The translations under genes and the position numbers were made by a program. The notes beneath the pieces were generated by a model. The model had not been told where the DNA came from and did not search any database. It was given only the letters and a program-made list of their open reading frames with translations. Below, piece by piece: positions 27,674-35,649 of a stretch of DNA of 54,283 nucleotides (its first letter is position 1; every line of letters starts with the position of its first letter). Source of the DNA: Elusimicrobia bacterium GWC2_61_19 (GTDB taxonomy: Bacteria > Elusimicrobiota > Elusimicrobia > Elusimicrobiales > UBA9959); NCBI GenBank assembly GCA_001799795.1, contig MGUD01000019.1, positions 1 to 54,283 on the forward strand, read 5' to 3'.

Positions 27674-29091
27674 AGCTTAAAACCGTCTACCGCTGCCAAC
27701 AGTGCGGCCAAACCTCCCCCAAGTGGGCCGGGCAGTGCAACGCCTGCTCAGGCTGGAACACGCTGGTAGAGGAAGCGGAGGAAGTGCTTACGAAAGCGGC
27801 GGCCAAGGCCCGCGGCCTCACCGATTTCTCCGAACCGCCGGTAAAGCTTTCCGACGCCCGCGCCATTAAGGCGGAACACGCCTGCACCGGGCTGTCCGAG
27901 CTGGACCGGGCGCTGGGCGGCGGGCTGGTAAAAGGCCAGGTGGTGCTGCTGGCCGGCCCTCCCGGCATCGGCAAGAGCACGCTTACCATGGAAACCTGTT
28001 CGGCGCTGGCCGACGGGGCTTACGTCGGTGGAAAAATACTTTATGTGTCGGGCGAGGAATCCATCTCGCAGGTGGGGTCGCGCGCGGAGCGCCTGGGCGC
28101 CAGGTCCGAGAACGTCTACCTGATGTCGGAGACGAACCTGGCGCGCATCATAGAGGAGTTCCGCAACCTTAAGCCCGCCTTCCTCGTCATAGATTCCATC
28201 CAGACCGTCTACCATCCGGAGTTCGTCGGCAGCCCCGGTTCCGTGGGGCAGATCAGAGAATGCGCTTCCGAGCTGCTTAAGACCGTCAAGGCCGCCGGCG
28301 TCCCGCTTTTCCTTCTGGGCCATGTCACCAAGGAAGGTTCCCTGGCCGGCCCCAAGGTGCTGGAACATATAGTGGATACGGTGCTTTATTTCGACGCCGA
28401 GAAGAATAACGTTTACCGCGTGCTGCGGCCGCACAAGAACCGCTTCGGCCCGGTGGACGAGACCGGGATCTTCGAGATGACCGCGCGCGGCCTGCGCTCC
28501 GTGGAGGACGCGGGGCTGCTGTTCGCCGATTCCGACCGGGAGCGGGAGCTGGCCGGCCGCGCTTTCGCGGTGGCTTTCGAAGGCGCGCGCCCCGTGCTGG
28601 CCGAGATCCAGGCGCTGGCCTCGCGCTCCTACCTGCCGTACCCGCGCCGCACCGTGACCGGCATGGACCTGAACCGAGCGCAGATGCTGATAGCCGCGCT
28701 GGAGAAGAACCTGGGGCTGCGCTTCGACGAGATGGACGTGTTCGCGTCGCTGCAGGGCGGCATCCGCCTGAAGGATTCCGCGCTGGACCTGGCTTTCTGC
28801 GCGGCCCTGGTCAGCTCGGCCAAAGATATCCCGCTGCCCCCGGACGTGGTGTTCCTGGGCGAGGTGGGGATACTCGCGCAGGTGTCCAGCCCGGGTTTTC
28901 TGGACCGGCGCCTGGCCGAAGCCGAACGGCTCGGCTTCAAAACAGCTTTTGTCCCCCGGCTGCCTAAAAAAGACGAAGGGCGTTTCAAGACCCTGCGGCT
29001 TGAGGTGGTAAGGGACATGGGCGGGCTTTACGCCGCCCTGGGCCGTCTGAAGGGCAAAGCCCTCGGCCGTACTGAGGAGCATAGCTCTTAA
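27670..29091 (+). CDS. radA: DNA repair protein RadA
   Basis: YRCQQCGQTSPKWAGQCNACSGWNTL zinc finger; GPPGIGKSTL; KNRFGPVDETGIFEM. Confidence 0.96.
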   Translation: MKLKTVYRCQQCGQTSPKWAGQCNACSGWNTLVEEAEEVLTKAAAKARGLTDFSEPPVKLSDARAIKAEHACTGLSELDRALGGGLVKGQVVLLAGPPGIGKSTLTMETCSALADGAYVGGKILYVSGEESISQVGSRAERLGARSENVYLMSETNLARIIEEFRNLKPAFLVIDSIQTVYHPEFVGSPGSVGQIRECASELLKTVKAAGVPLFLLGHVTKEGSLAGPKVLEHIVDTVLYFDAEKNNVYRVLRPHKNRFGPVDETGIFEMTARGLRSVEDAGLLFADSDRERELAGRAFAVAFEGARPVLAEIQALASRSYLPYPRRTVTGMDLNRAQMLIAALEKNLGLRFDEMDVFASLQGGIRLKDSALDLAFCAALVSSAKDIPLPPDVVFLGEVGILAQVSSPGFLDRRLAEAERLGFKTAFVPRLPKKDEGRFKTLRLEVVRDMGGLYAALGRLKGKALGRTEEHSS

Positions 29092-29130
29092 TACGGCATG
29101 ACCATAGGTCTAATACGGCACGGCCATAGG
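29066..29130. repeat. Hairpin repeat related to the 16617-16704 element, plus two 20-bp direct repeats
   Basis: GCCGTA...AGGAGC-ATA-GCTCTT...TACGGC hairpin 29066-29097; taatacggcaYgRccatagg at 29089-29108 and 29111-29130. Confidence 0.5.
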
Positions 29131-29186
29131 CCAGCAAAATTAACCCCGCCGTTAAAGCGGGCAAGCAGAAAGTATAAGGAGCGATC

Positions 29187-30194
29187 ATGATAGTATGGAT
29201 CTTCAGGGCGGTAGCCCTTCTCGGCACCCCGGTGCTGACATGGCTTATGGTTTCGAAAGACCTCAAAGGCGTGGCCTTCGGCGCGCTCATCGGCCTGGTC
29301 ATAATCGGGATAGAGTATGTTTTTGAGAACGTCAGTCTTTTCTCCCTCATCATCGGCATCATCGGGGCGGTGGTGGGTCTTATCCTGGCGAAACTGCTGG
29401 ACTACAGCGTGTTCCAGGTCGGCAACGCGGCGCTCAACGATGTGTGGTCCACTTATAACCCCATAATCCGCTACGCGCTGGTGCTGCTGGGCGTTATGGT
29501 GAGTATAAAAAAGATACCCGAGCTGGACGACCTGGATAAGAATATCCTCTCCATGGGAAAGCGCGGCGGCAAGAACATGAAGGTGCTGGACCTGTCCGCC
29601 ATCGTGGACGGCCGCGTGCTGGACATCTGCGATACGCACTTCGTTACCGGCGGTATAATCACGCCGCGCTTCGTGGTGCAGGAACTGCACGCCCTGGCCG
29701 AATCCAGCGAGCCGATCAACCGCGCCAAGGGCCGCCGCGGCCTGGACATCCTGGCGCGCCTGCAGGAATCGCGCGAGATCCCGTTCCGGGTGATAGACCG
29801 CGACATCAAGGAAGTGGCCGATAACCAGATGAAGCTGGTGGTCATCGCCAAGGAACTGGGCGCGGCCATCATCACCATAGACTTCAATATAAACAAGCTG
29901 GCCGCCCTTGAGAACGTGACCGTCCTCAATATAAACGACCTGACCATAGCCCTGAAACCCGTGGTCCTGCCCGGCGAGGACATGTCCGTCTTCGTCATGA
30001 AGGAAGGCAAGGAGAAGGAGCAGGGCGTGGGTTACCTCGACGACGGCACGATGATCGTCATCGAGGACGGCCGCGATTTCGTCGGCAAGAAGGTGGACGC
30101 GGTGGTGCAGTCCATCCTGCAGACTTCGCAGGGCCGGATAATCTTCACGCGGGTAAAGGGCAAGTCCGCCCAGCAGGGGCCCAAGCAGCCCTGA
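29187..30194 (+). CDS. PIN/TRAM-domain membrane protein (YacL-like)
   Basis: N-terminal TM segments; KVLDLSAIVDGRVLDICDTHFVTG...VQELHALAESSEPINRAKGRRGLDIL; C-terminal TRAM-like region. Confidence 0.9.
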   Translation: MIVWIFRAVALLGTPVLTWLMVSKDLKGVAFGALIGLVIIGIEYVFENVSLFSLIIGIIGAVVGLILAKLLDYSVFQVGNAALNDVWSTYNPIIRYALVLLGVMVSIKKIPELDDLDKNILSMGKRGGKNMKVLDLSAIVDGRVLDICDTHFVTGGIITPRFVVQELHALAESSEPINRAKGRRGLDILARLQESREIPFRVIDRDIKEVADNQMKLVVIAKELGAAIITIDFNINKLAALENVTVLNINDLTIALKPVVLPGEDMSVFVMKEGKEKEQGVGYLDDGTMIVIEDGRDFVGKKVDAVVQSILQTSQGRIIFTRVKGKSAQQGPKQP

Positions 30195-30201
30195 GGTTAA
30201 A

Positions 30202-31389
30202 GTGGCTATCAGAAAAAAAACAGGCGGCGCCGAGGCCATAATACTGGCCGGCGGTTCCGGCACCCGCATGGGGGCCGAGAAGCAGTATCTGCGGCTGGCC
30301 GGCCGCCCCATGATAGAGTGGACGGTGGAGGCCTTTACCGCCAGCGGGCTGTTCTCTAAAGTCATACTCGCCCTGGGCCCGGAAAACCTGGCCAAGCACG
30401 GGCCGGCGTGGGAAAAAGCCGGAGTGGTCACGGCCGCGGCCGGCGCCACGCGCACGGAGTCGCTGCGCAGCGCGTTCAGGCTGGTGAGCCCCGGCGCGCG
30501 GCTGGTGGCGGTGCACGACGGGGCCAGGCCCCTGGTGGACGCGGCCCTGATAGGCGCCTGCCTCGACAAAGCCGAAGAGTGCGGCGCCGCGGTGCCGGCC
30601 GTGCCGCTGAAAGACACGGTAAAAAAGGTGGACGCGTCCGGCGAGACCTTTGAAAGCACCCCCGAGCGCGCCGCGCTCATGGCCGTGCAGACGCCGCAGT
30701 GCTACCGCAGGGACGTGCTCGAGAGCATATTGGGGCGCGCGGCCTCTAAAAAAGATTACAGCGACGAATCCCAGGTGCTGGAGCAGCTGGGGATTAAAGC
30801 CGCGGTGGTGCTTTCCACCTACCGCAATATTAAAGTCACCACACCCGAAGATCTTGTTATAGCGGAGGCGTTCATGAAAGAAGAGAAATCGGTTTCTACC
30901 CGTTCTAAAATGCCGGTGTCCAGGGCCGGCTTCGGCTACGACATCCACCGCCTGGTGGAGGGGCGGCCCCTCATCCTGGGCGGCATAAAGATAGAGCACA
31001 CCAAGGGCCTGCTTGGGCATTCCGACGGGGACGTGGTGCTGCACTCCGTCTGCGACGCGCTGCTCGGCTCCATCTCCGCGGGCGAAATAGGCGTCTACTT
31101 CCCGCCCACGGACCTTACCATCATGGGCATCTCCAGCATCGAGATCGCGGCCAAAACCCTGGAGATCCTCACCTCTAAAAAAGCCAGGATCATTAACCTG
31201 GACGTGACCATACTGGCCGAGGAACCCAAACTTAAACCCCATTACGAGGCCATCCGCGACTCGGTGACCAGGATCTTCAAGATGGACCGGGCCGACGTCA
31301 GCGTTAAAGCCAAGAGCCGCGAGGGCCTGGGCGATATCGGCCATGGCGAAGCCATCGTCTGTTACGCCATCGCCAGCGTTATAAAGTGA
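30202..31389 (+). CDS. ispDF: Bifunctional IspD/IspF
   Basis: IspD: AIILAGGSGTRMGAEKQYL; IspF: GFGYDIHRLVEGRPLILGG...LLGHSDGDVVLHSVCDALLG. Confidence 0.95.
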   Translation: MAIRKKTGGAEAIILAGGSGTRMGAEKQYLRLAGRPMIEWTVEAFTASGLFSKVILALGPENLAKHGPAWEKAGVVTAAAGATRTESLRSAFRLVSPGARLVAVHDGARPLVDAALIGACLDKAEECGAAVPAVPLKDTVKKVDASGETFESTPERAALMAVQTPQCYRRDVLESILGRAASKKDYSDESQVLEQLGIKAAVVLSTYRNIKVTTPEDLVIAEAFMKEEKSVSTRSKMPVSRAGFGYDIHRLVEGRPLILGGIKIEHTKGLLGHSDGDVVLHSVCDALLGSISAGEIGVYFPPTDLTIMGISSIEIAAKTLEILTSKKARIINLDVTILAEEPKLKPHYEAIRDSVTRIFKMDRADVSVKAKSREGLGDIGHGEAIVCYAIASVIK

Positions 31390-31784
31390 AGCCCCGCGTC
31401 CTGCTCGTTCTGTTCGCGGCCGCCCTGGCCAGCGCCTGCTCCGGGACCCTCGGCCCCGGCGGCAACGGCGGCGCGGTGGTCCTGCAGAAACAGACCTTTA
31501 AGCTTTTGAAGACCCCGGACCCGGAGTTCGAGGCGTCGCTGGCGGACCTGCTTTCCGGCAGCTACGACACGGCGGCCAAAAACCACGCCGGGGACCGCCC
31601 GATGGACATAGGTTTCACTTATTCCATGTCCCCGAAAGGCGCGGTCAACCCTTATTCGGAGATAGAGGTCTCCTGTATCGTCCGGGAGAAGCACGCCGGG
31701 CGCGCCGCCCGCGCGCTTTGCAGGGACCTTTTCCGGGACCTCGGCGTTAAACTGCGGCGCGCGCTCGCGGCCAGACAAGAGTAA
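31386..31784 (+). CDS. Putative lipoprotein
   Basis: Lipobox LASAC after hydrophobic signal; overlaps ispDF stop. Confidence 0.65.
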   Translation: MKPRVLLVLFAAALASACSGTLGPGGNGGAVVLQKQTFKLLKTPDPEFEASLADLLSGSYDTAAKNHAGDRPMDIGFTYSMSPKGAVNPYSEIEVSCIVREKHAGRAARALCRDLFRDLGVKLRRALAARQE

Positions 31785-31796
31785 AGGAACAGCGTC

Positions 31797-33218
31797 ATGG
31801 ACTCCAATGTTTTCCACGTTTACAACACCCTTACCAGGCAGAAGGAGATCTTCAAGCCGATAAAGGAGGGCGAGGCCGGCATCTACACCTGCGGCCCCAC
31901 CGTTTACAACTACGCCCATATAGGCAACCTGCGCACCTATATTTCCGAGGACACGTTCGTGCGCGCCCTGAAATTCTTCGGCTATAAGCTCAAGCGCGTG
32001 ATGAACATCACCGACGTGGGGCACCTTACCTCCGACGCCGACAGCGGCGAGGACAAGATGGAACTCGGCGCCCGGCGGGAGGGCAAGTCCGCCTGGGATG
32101 TGGCCAAGTTCTACACCGAGGCTTTCTTCAAGGATTATAATTCGCTGAACTGCCTGCCTCCGGACGTCCTCTGCCCGGCCACGGACTACATCAAAGAGAT
32201 GATAGACCTGGGCCTGGTCCTGGAATGTAAGGGTTACACCTACAATATCGCCGGCGACGGCGTATATTTCGACACCGCCAAGCTGCCGGACTACGGCAAG
32301 CTCGTCGGCAAAAGTCATATTGAAGGCATCAGGGAAGGGGCGCGTATCGAGGCCAACGCCGGCAAACGCAACCCCACCGATTTCGCCGTCTGGAAATTCT
32401 CCGCGCCCGGGGAAAAGCGCCAGATGGAATGGGAGTCCCCGTGGGGTAAGGGTTTCCCCGGCTGGCACATGGAGTGTTCGGCCATGGCCATGAAGCACCT
32501 GGGCGAGACCATCGATGTCCACTGGGGTGGAGAAGACCACATCGCCATACACCACACCAACGAGATCGCCCAGTCCGAGGGCGCTACCGGCAAGCCTTTC
32601 TCCAATTACTGGATGCACACCCGCTTCATGGTGATGGGCAGCTCCGGCAAGATGTCCAAGTCGGCCGGGGGGTTCCTCACCACGTCCTCGCTGCCGGAGA
32701 AGGGTTACGACCCGCTGGCTTACCGCTATTACTGCCTGCTGACGCATTACCGCAAGCAGCTGGAATTCACCTGGGAAGGCGTAGAGGCGGCCGCCCGCGG
32801 CCTGGACGGCCTGCGCGCGCTGGCCGCCAGGGTGAAGGCCGAGGCCAACGGCGCCGAAGCCGCCGCCGACAGGGACGCCAAATATTTCAAGGACTTCGCG
32901 GCCGCGCTGGCCGACGACGTGAACATGCCGGCGGCCCTGGCCGTGTTGTGGGAGACGCTGAAGGACGCGTCCATCCCTGCCGCTAAACGCCTGGCCTTTG
33001 CCGCGGCGGCGGAGCAGGTGACGGCGCTGGACCTTTTTAAAGCGGAGACCGGGCAGCAGCTGCCCGCCGAACTGGCGGCGCTCATAGCCGAGCGCGAAGC
33101 CGCCCGCAAGGCCAGGGATTTTAAACGCTCCGACGAACTGCGCAAGGCGCTTCTGGACAAAGGCGTAAGCATAGAAGACACCCCGAAAGGCACCAAGTGG
33201 AAACTTACACGCGGATGA
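31797..33218 (+). CDS. cysS: Cysteinyl-tRNA synthetase
   Basis: YTCGPTVYNYAHIGNLRTY; GWHMECSAM; GKMSKS. Confidence 0.97.
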   Translation: MDSNVFHVYNTLTRQKEIFKPIKEGEAGIYTCGPTVYNYAHIGNLRTYISEDTFVRALKFFGYKLKRVMNITDVGHLTSDADSGEDKMELGARREGKSAWDVAKFYTEAFFKDYNSLNCLPPDVLCPATDYIKEMIDLGLVLECKGYTYNIAGDGVYFDTAKLPDYGKLVGKSHIEGIREGARIEANAGKRNPTDFAVWKFSAPGEKRQMEWESPWGKGFPGWHMECSAMAMKHLGETIDVHWGGEDHIAIHHTNEIAQSEGATGKPFSNYWMHTRFMVMGSSGKMSKSAGGFLTTSSLPEKGYDPLAYRYYCLLTHYRKQLEFTWEGVEAAARGLDGLRALAARVKAEANGAEAAADRDAKYFKDFAAALADDVNMPAALAVLWETLKDASIPAAKRLAFAAAAEQVTALDLFKAETGQQLPAELAALIAEREAARKARDFKRSDELRKALLDKGVSIEDTPKGTKWKLTRG

Positions 33219-34177
33219 AGAACCTGTTCGCCTCGCTGCTCCTGTTGTTTGTTCTCTGTGTCCCCGTCCTTCAGGCCCAGGAGGCGTCGTCGCGTATCTA
33301 CACCCTTAAAGACGGCTCCACTATGACCTACGCCAGGCCCGGCCTATGGCGGACCATCGGCGCCGGGCCCTCCGACTGGGGGCTGTTCGTAAAAGAAAGT
33401 TTTAAAAAAGAAAGCCTGCCCTGGCTGGCGGCCATCGGCGCCTCTACCCTGATCCTTATCGAGTACGACCAGAAGATCTACGACAATACGCAGCGGCTGG
33501 GTAAAAAGCTCAACATCTCCCGGGAAGATAAAACCAAGACCTACCTCAAGATCGGCGGGGTATCCATTTTCCGCGGCCCCAGCGACCTGGGCTCGGCTAT
33601 GTATTTCCTCGGCGACGGCTGGGTGAACCTGGGGCTGTTCGGTTACTTCGAGACCTACGGCCTGGTAAAGAAAGACTGGCGCGCGGCGCAGACCGGCCAC
33701 CAGCTGGCCGAGGGTCTGCTGGTCACCGGTTTTACCACGCAGGTGATGAAACGCATGACCGGCCGCGAGACGCCGCGGGCGGCTACGGCGCCGCGCGGTG
33801 TGTGGCGGATGTTCCCGTCATTCAAGGATTTTCAGGCGCACCGCACCCGTTACGACGCTTTCCCTTCCGGCCACCTGGCCACCTGCATGATGACGGTTAC
33901 GGTGATAGCCGAGAATTACCCGGAAAAGAAATATGTAAAGCCGGTGGGCTACGCGCTGGTGGGAGCGTTAAGTTTTCAGATGGTCAATAACGGCGTGCAC
34001 TGGGCCAGCGACTACCCCCTGGGCCTGGCTGTGGGCTACGGCATAGGCAAGGCCATCGCCTCCGGGGGGCGCACGGCGGCCAGGCTTACCGGCCCGGTCA
34101 CGGCCTCCGCTGTCAGGTTCGCTCCTTATCTCTCTCCTGATGGGGCAGTAGGCGCCGGAATGACTTACCGGTTTTAA
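33215..34177 (+). CDS. Membrane PAP2-superfamily phosphatase-like protein
   Basis: RMTGRETPR, FPSGHLATCMM, GVHWASDYPLGLAVGYGIG motifs; ATGA overlap with cysS stop. Confidence 0.8.
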   Translation: MKNLFASLLLLFVLCVPVLQAQEASSRIYTLKDGSTMTYARPGLWRTIGAGPSDWGLFVKESFKKESLPWLAAIGASTLILIEYDQKIYDNTQRLGKKLNISREDKTKTYLKIGGVSIFRGPSDLGSAMYFLGDGWVNLGLFGYFETYGLVKKDWRAAQTGHQLAEGLLVTGFTTQVMKRMTGRETPRAATAPRGVWRMFPSFKDFQAHRTRYDAFPSGHLATCMMTVTVIAENYPEKKYVKPVGYALVGALSFQMVNNGVHWASDYPLGLAVGYGIGKAIASGGRTAARLTGPVTASAVRFAPYLSPDGAVGAGMTYRF

Positions 34178-34216
34178 AAAAGCGTAATTTTTGGTAAAAT
34201 ATTCATAACGGCAAAT

Positions 34217-34290
34217 GCGGGCGTGGTTCAGTGGTAGAACGCGACCTTGCCAAGGTTGAGATGTGGGTTCGATTCCCATCGCCCGCTCCA
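34217..34290 (+). tRNA. tRNA-Gly(GCC), CCA encoded
   Basis: Cloverleaf GCGGGCG...CGACC-TTGCCAA-GGTTG...GGGTTCGATTCCC...CGCCCGCTCCA. Confidence 0.95.
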
Positions 34291-34303
34291 AATTTAAATG
34301 TGT

Positions 34304-34330
34304 AGGCCATCCTTTCAGGATGGCCTTTTC
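34304..34330 (+). terminator. Rho-independent terminator after tRNA-Gly
   Basis: AGGCCATCCtttcaGGATGGCCTTTTC. Confidence 0.8.
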
Positions 34331-34449
34331 CATATGCGGGCGATGGGAATATGTTCCTTATGGGGAGAGCTCGCTGCCGCTCGCATGTCGCCCGCTCGCT
34401 AAAAAACAAGCCATAACCGCGCAGATGTTCCCTGCGGACCTTTGTGGGG

Positions 34450-34478
34450 TTGCCATGTATATGTCGGTCTGCTATACT
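34450..34478 (+). promoter_or_regulatory. Promoter of the putative RiPP cassette
   Basis: TTGCCA-17 nt-TATACT. Confidence 0.6.
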
Positions 34479-34520
34479 CTATTTGGGTTTCAGCGAAATA
34501 CTGATTACATAGGGGTTCCA

Positions 34521-35336
34521 ATGAAAGATATTTTTAAAATAGCGGGTATGGTGGCAGCCTTACAACTGTTTGGTAACATGGTCGTTGCTGCAACGGAAGC
34601 TACGGCCCAACCAAATGCCGGCAAATCCGCGGCGGTGACCACTCCCATTGAGAGCGAAACGGAATCGGCTTTCGCCTCCGATCTTAGCGCTGTCCAGGAC
34701 TTGCTTAAAGGGATCTCGCGTGAAAGAAAAATGACTCCCGGCCAGAGCAAAGAGTATATCGCAAAAGAGATGGAAAAAGCCCGGAAGTTTAGCGAGTTCG
34801 CAAAAACCACCCTGATCCCGCATAGCCTTGAGATAACGAAGAAGATGAAGGAGCCGGACACCCTTTTAGCGGAAGGGAAAGCCATGGTCGAAAAGGACGG
34901 TTCTTCATGGCAGGGCTATGACTATATGGCCAGCGGAAGCGTATTAAAAAACGACCTGGACGGGGCCATGGCTAATTTCAAGAAAGCCGCCAAGTACGCT
35001 CCCGACCTTCAAAAAGATTGGTATAACTATATGCTGGGGGCCTGCTATGCGGGGAAGAAGGACGACAAGAAGGCTCTGGGCTATTATGAGCGGGTAATTA
35101 GCAGGAACGATAACTGGATGGCAGTAAAAGGTGCTTATTTGGCCGCCAGTATGACGCTTGTCGGAAAGGACCCGGAAAAATCTGTTGCTTATTTTGACAA
35201 AGGCTATTCGCTACATACCCAGAGCGAGCAGGCCGTTCTTCTGAAGGCCGGTGTTTGCTCCAAATTTCAGGGCCTCGCAAAAGGTCCGGAAGCTTGCGGC
35301 AACCAACCTTTGAAAGACAGCTCAAAAGTGAATTAG
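34521..35336 (+). CDS. Secreted TPR-like protein, first gene of RiPP cassette
   Basis: Signal peptide MKDIFKIAGMVAALQLFGNMVVAA; TPR-like A(N/L)xxY repeats; stop 12 nt before the precursor ATG. Confidence 0.7.
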   Translation: MKDIFKIAGMVAALQLFGNMVVAATEATAQPNAGKSAAVTTPIESETESAFASDLSAVQDLLKGISRERKMTPGQSKEYIAKEMEKARKFSEFAKTTLIPHSLEITKKMKEPDTLLAEGKAMVEKDGSSWQGYDYMASGSVLKNDLDGAMANFKKAAKYAPDLQKDWYNYMLGACYAGKKDDKKALGYYERVISRNDNWMAVKGAYLAASMTLVGKDPEKSVAYFDKGYSLHTQSEQAVLLKAGVCSKFQGLAKGPEACGNQPLKDSSKVN

Positions 35337-35348
35337 TAAGGAGATCAT

Positions 35349-35495
35349 ATGTCTAATCCGATGATAATTGAAACTAAGGGCTCCGGTTGTGCGGCCTGCG
35401 ACGATTGCGCCATGTGTGCGGCATGTATTCCCGGCATGAATATTGTCGGCCTTCTGGCCGGTATCGCTGGAGCCGGTACGATATCTAATTTCTAG
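35349..35495 (+). CDS. Putative RiPP precursor peptide, 48 aa, CxxCxxCxxCxxC core
   Basis: Translated by hand: MSNPMIIETKGSGCAACDDCAMCAACIPGMNIVGLLAGIAGAGTISNF*; RBS AAGGAG upstream; immediately upstream of radical SAM and ABC transporter genes; below size cutoff of supplied track. Confidence 0.8.
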   Translation: MSNPMIIETKGSGCAACDDCAMCAACIPGMNIVGLLAGIAGAGTISNF

Positions 35496-35557
35496 AAAAG
35501 AAATGGCCTCTTGTTGAAGCCGCTGTGGAGCGACTATTCCCCAAGTGCGCTAAACGA

Positions 35558-35594
35558 GAGGCGCGGGCTTCGCGATACGCGATACCTGCGCCTC
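35558..35594 (+). promoter_or_regulatory. Hairpin between precursor and radical SAM gene (possible read-through attenuator or mRNA stabiliser)
   Basis: GAGGCGC...TCGCG-ATA-CGCGA...GCGCCTC. Confidence 0.5.
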
Positions 35595-35649
35595 GGTCGC
35601 GGCGTTGCCGGGTTTAGAACCTGTGCAGCCTTCCTGATAAAAAAACCTT

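Noticed and set aside
30408-30862. Short plus-strand ORFs inside ispDF
   Set aside because: Alternative-frame ORFs within a clearly identified bifunctional gene.
34263-34520. N-terminal extension of ORF 34263-35336 overlapping tRNA-Gly
   Set aside because: The ORF would start inside the tRNA; promoter, ATG and signal peptide support a start at 34521.
35349-35495. Interpretation of the Cys-rich peptide as a small ferredoxin
   Set aside because: The uniform CxxC spacing lacks the CxxCxxCxxxCP arrangement and second cluster; the neighbouring SPASM enzyme and exporter favour a RiPP precursor, although metal binding is not excluded.
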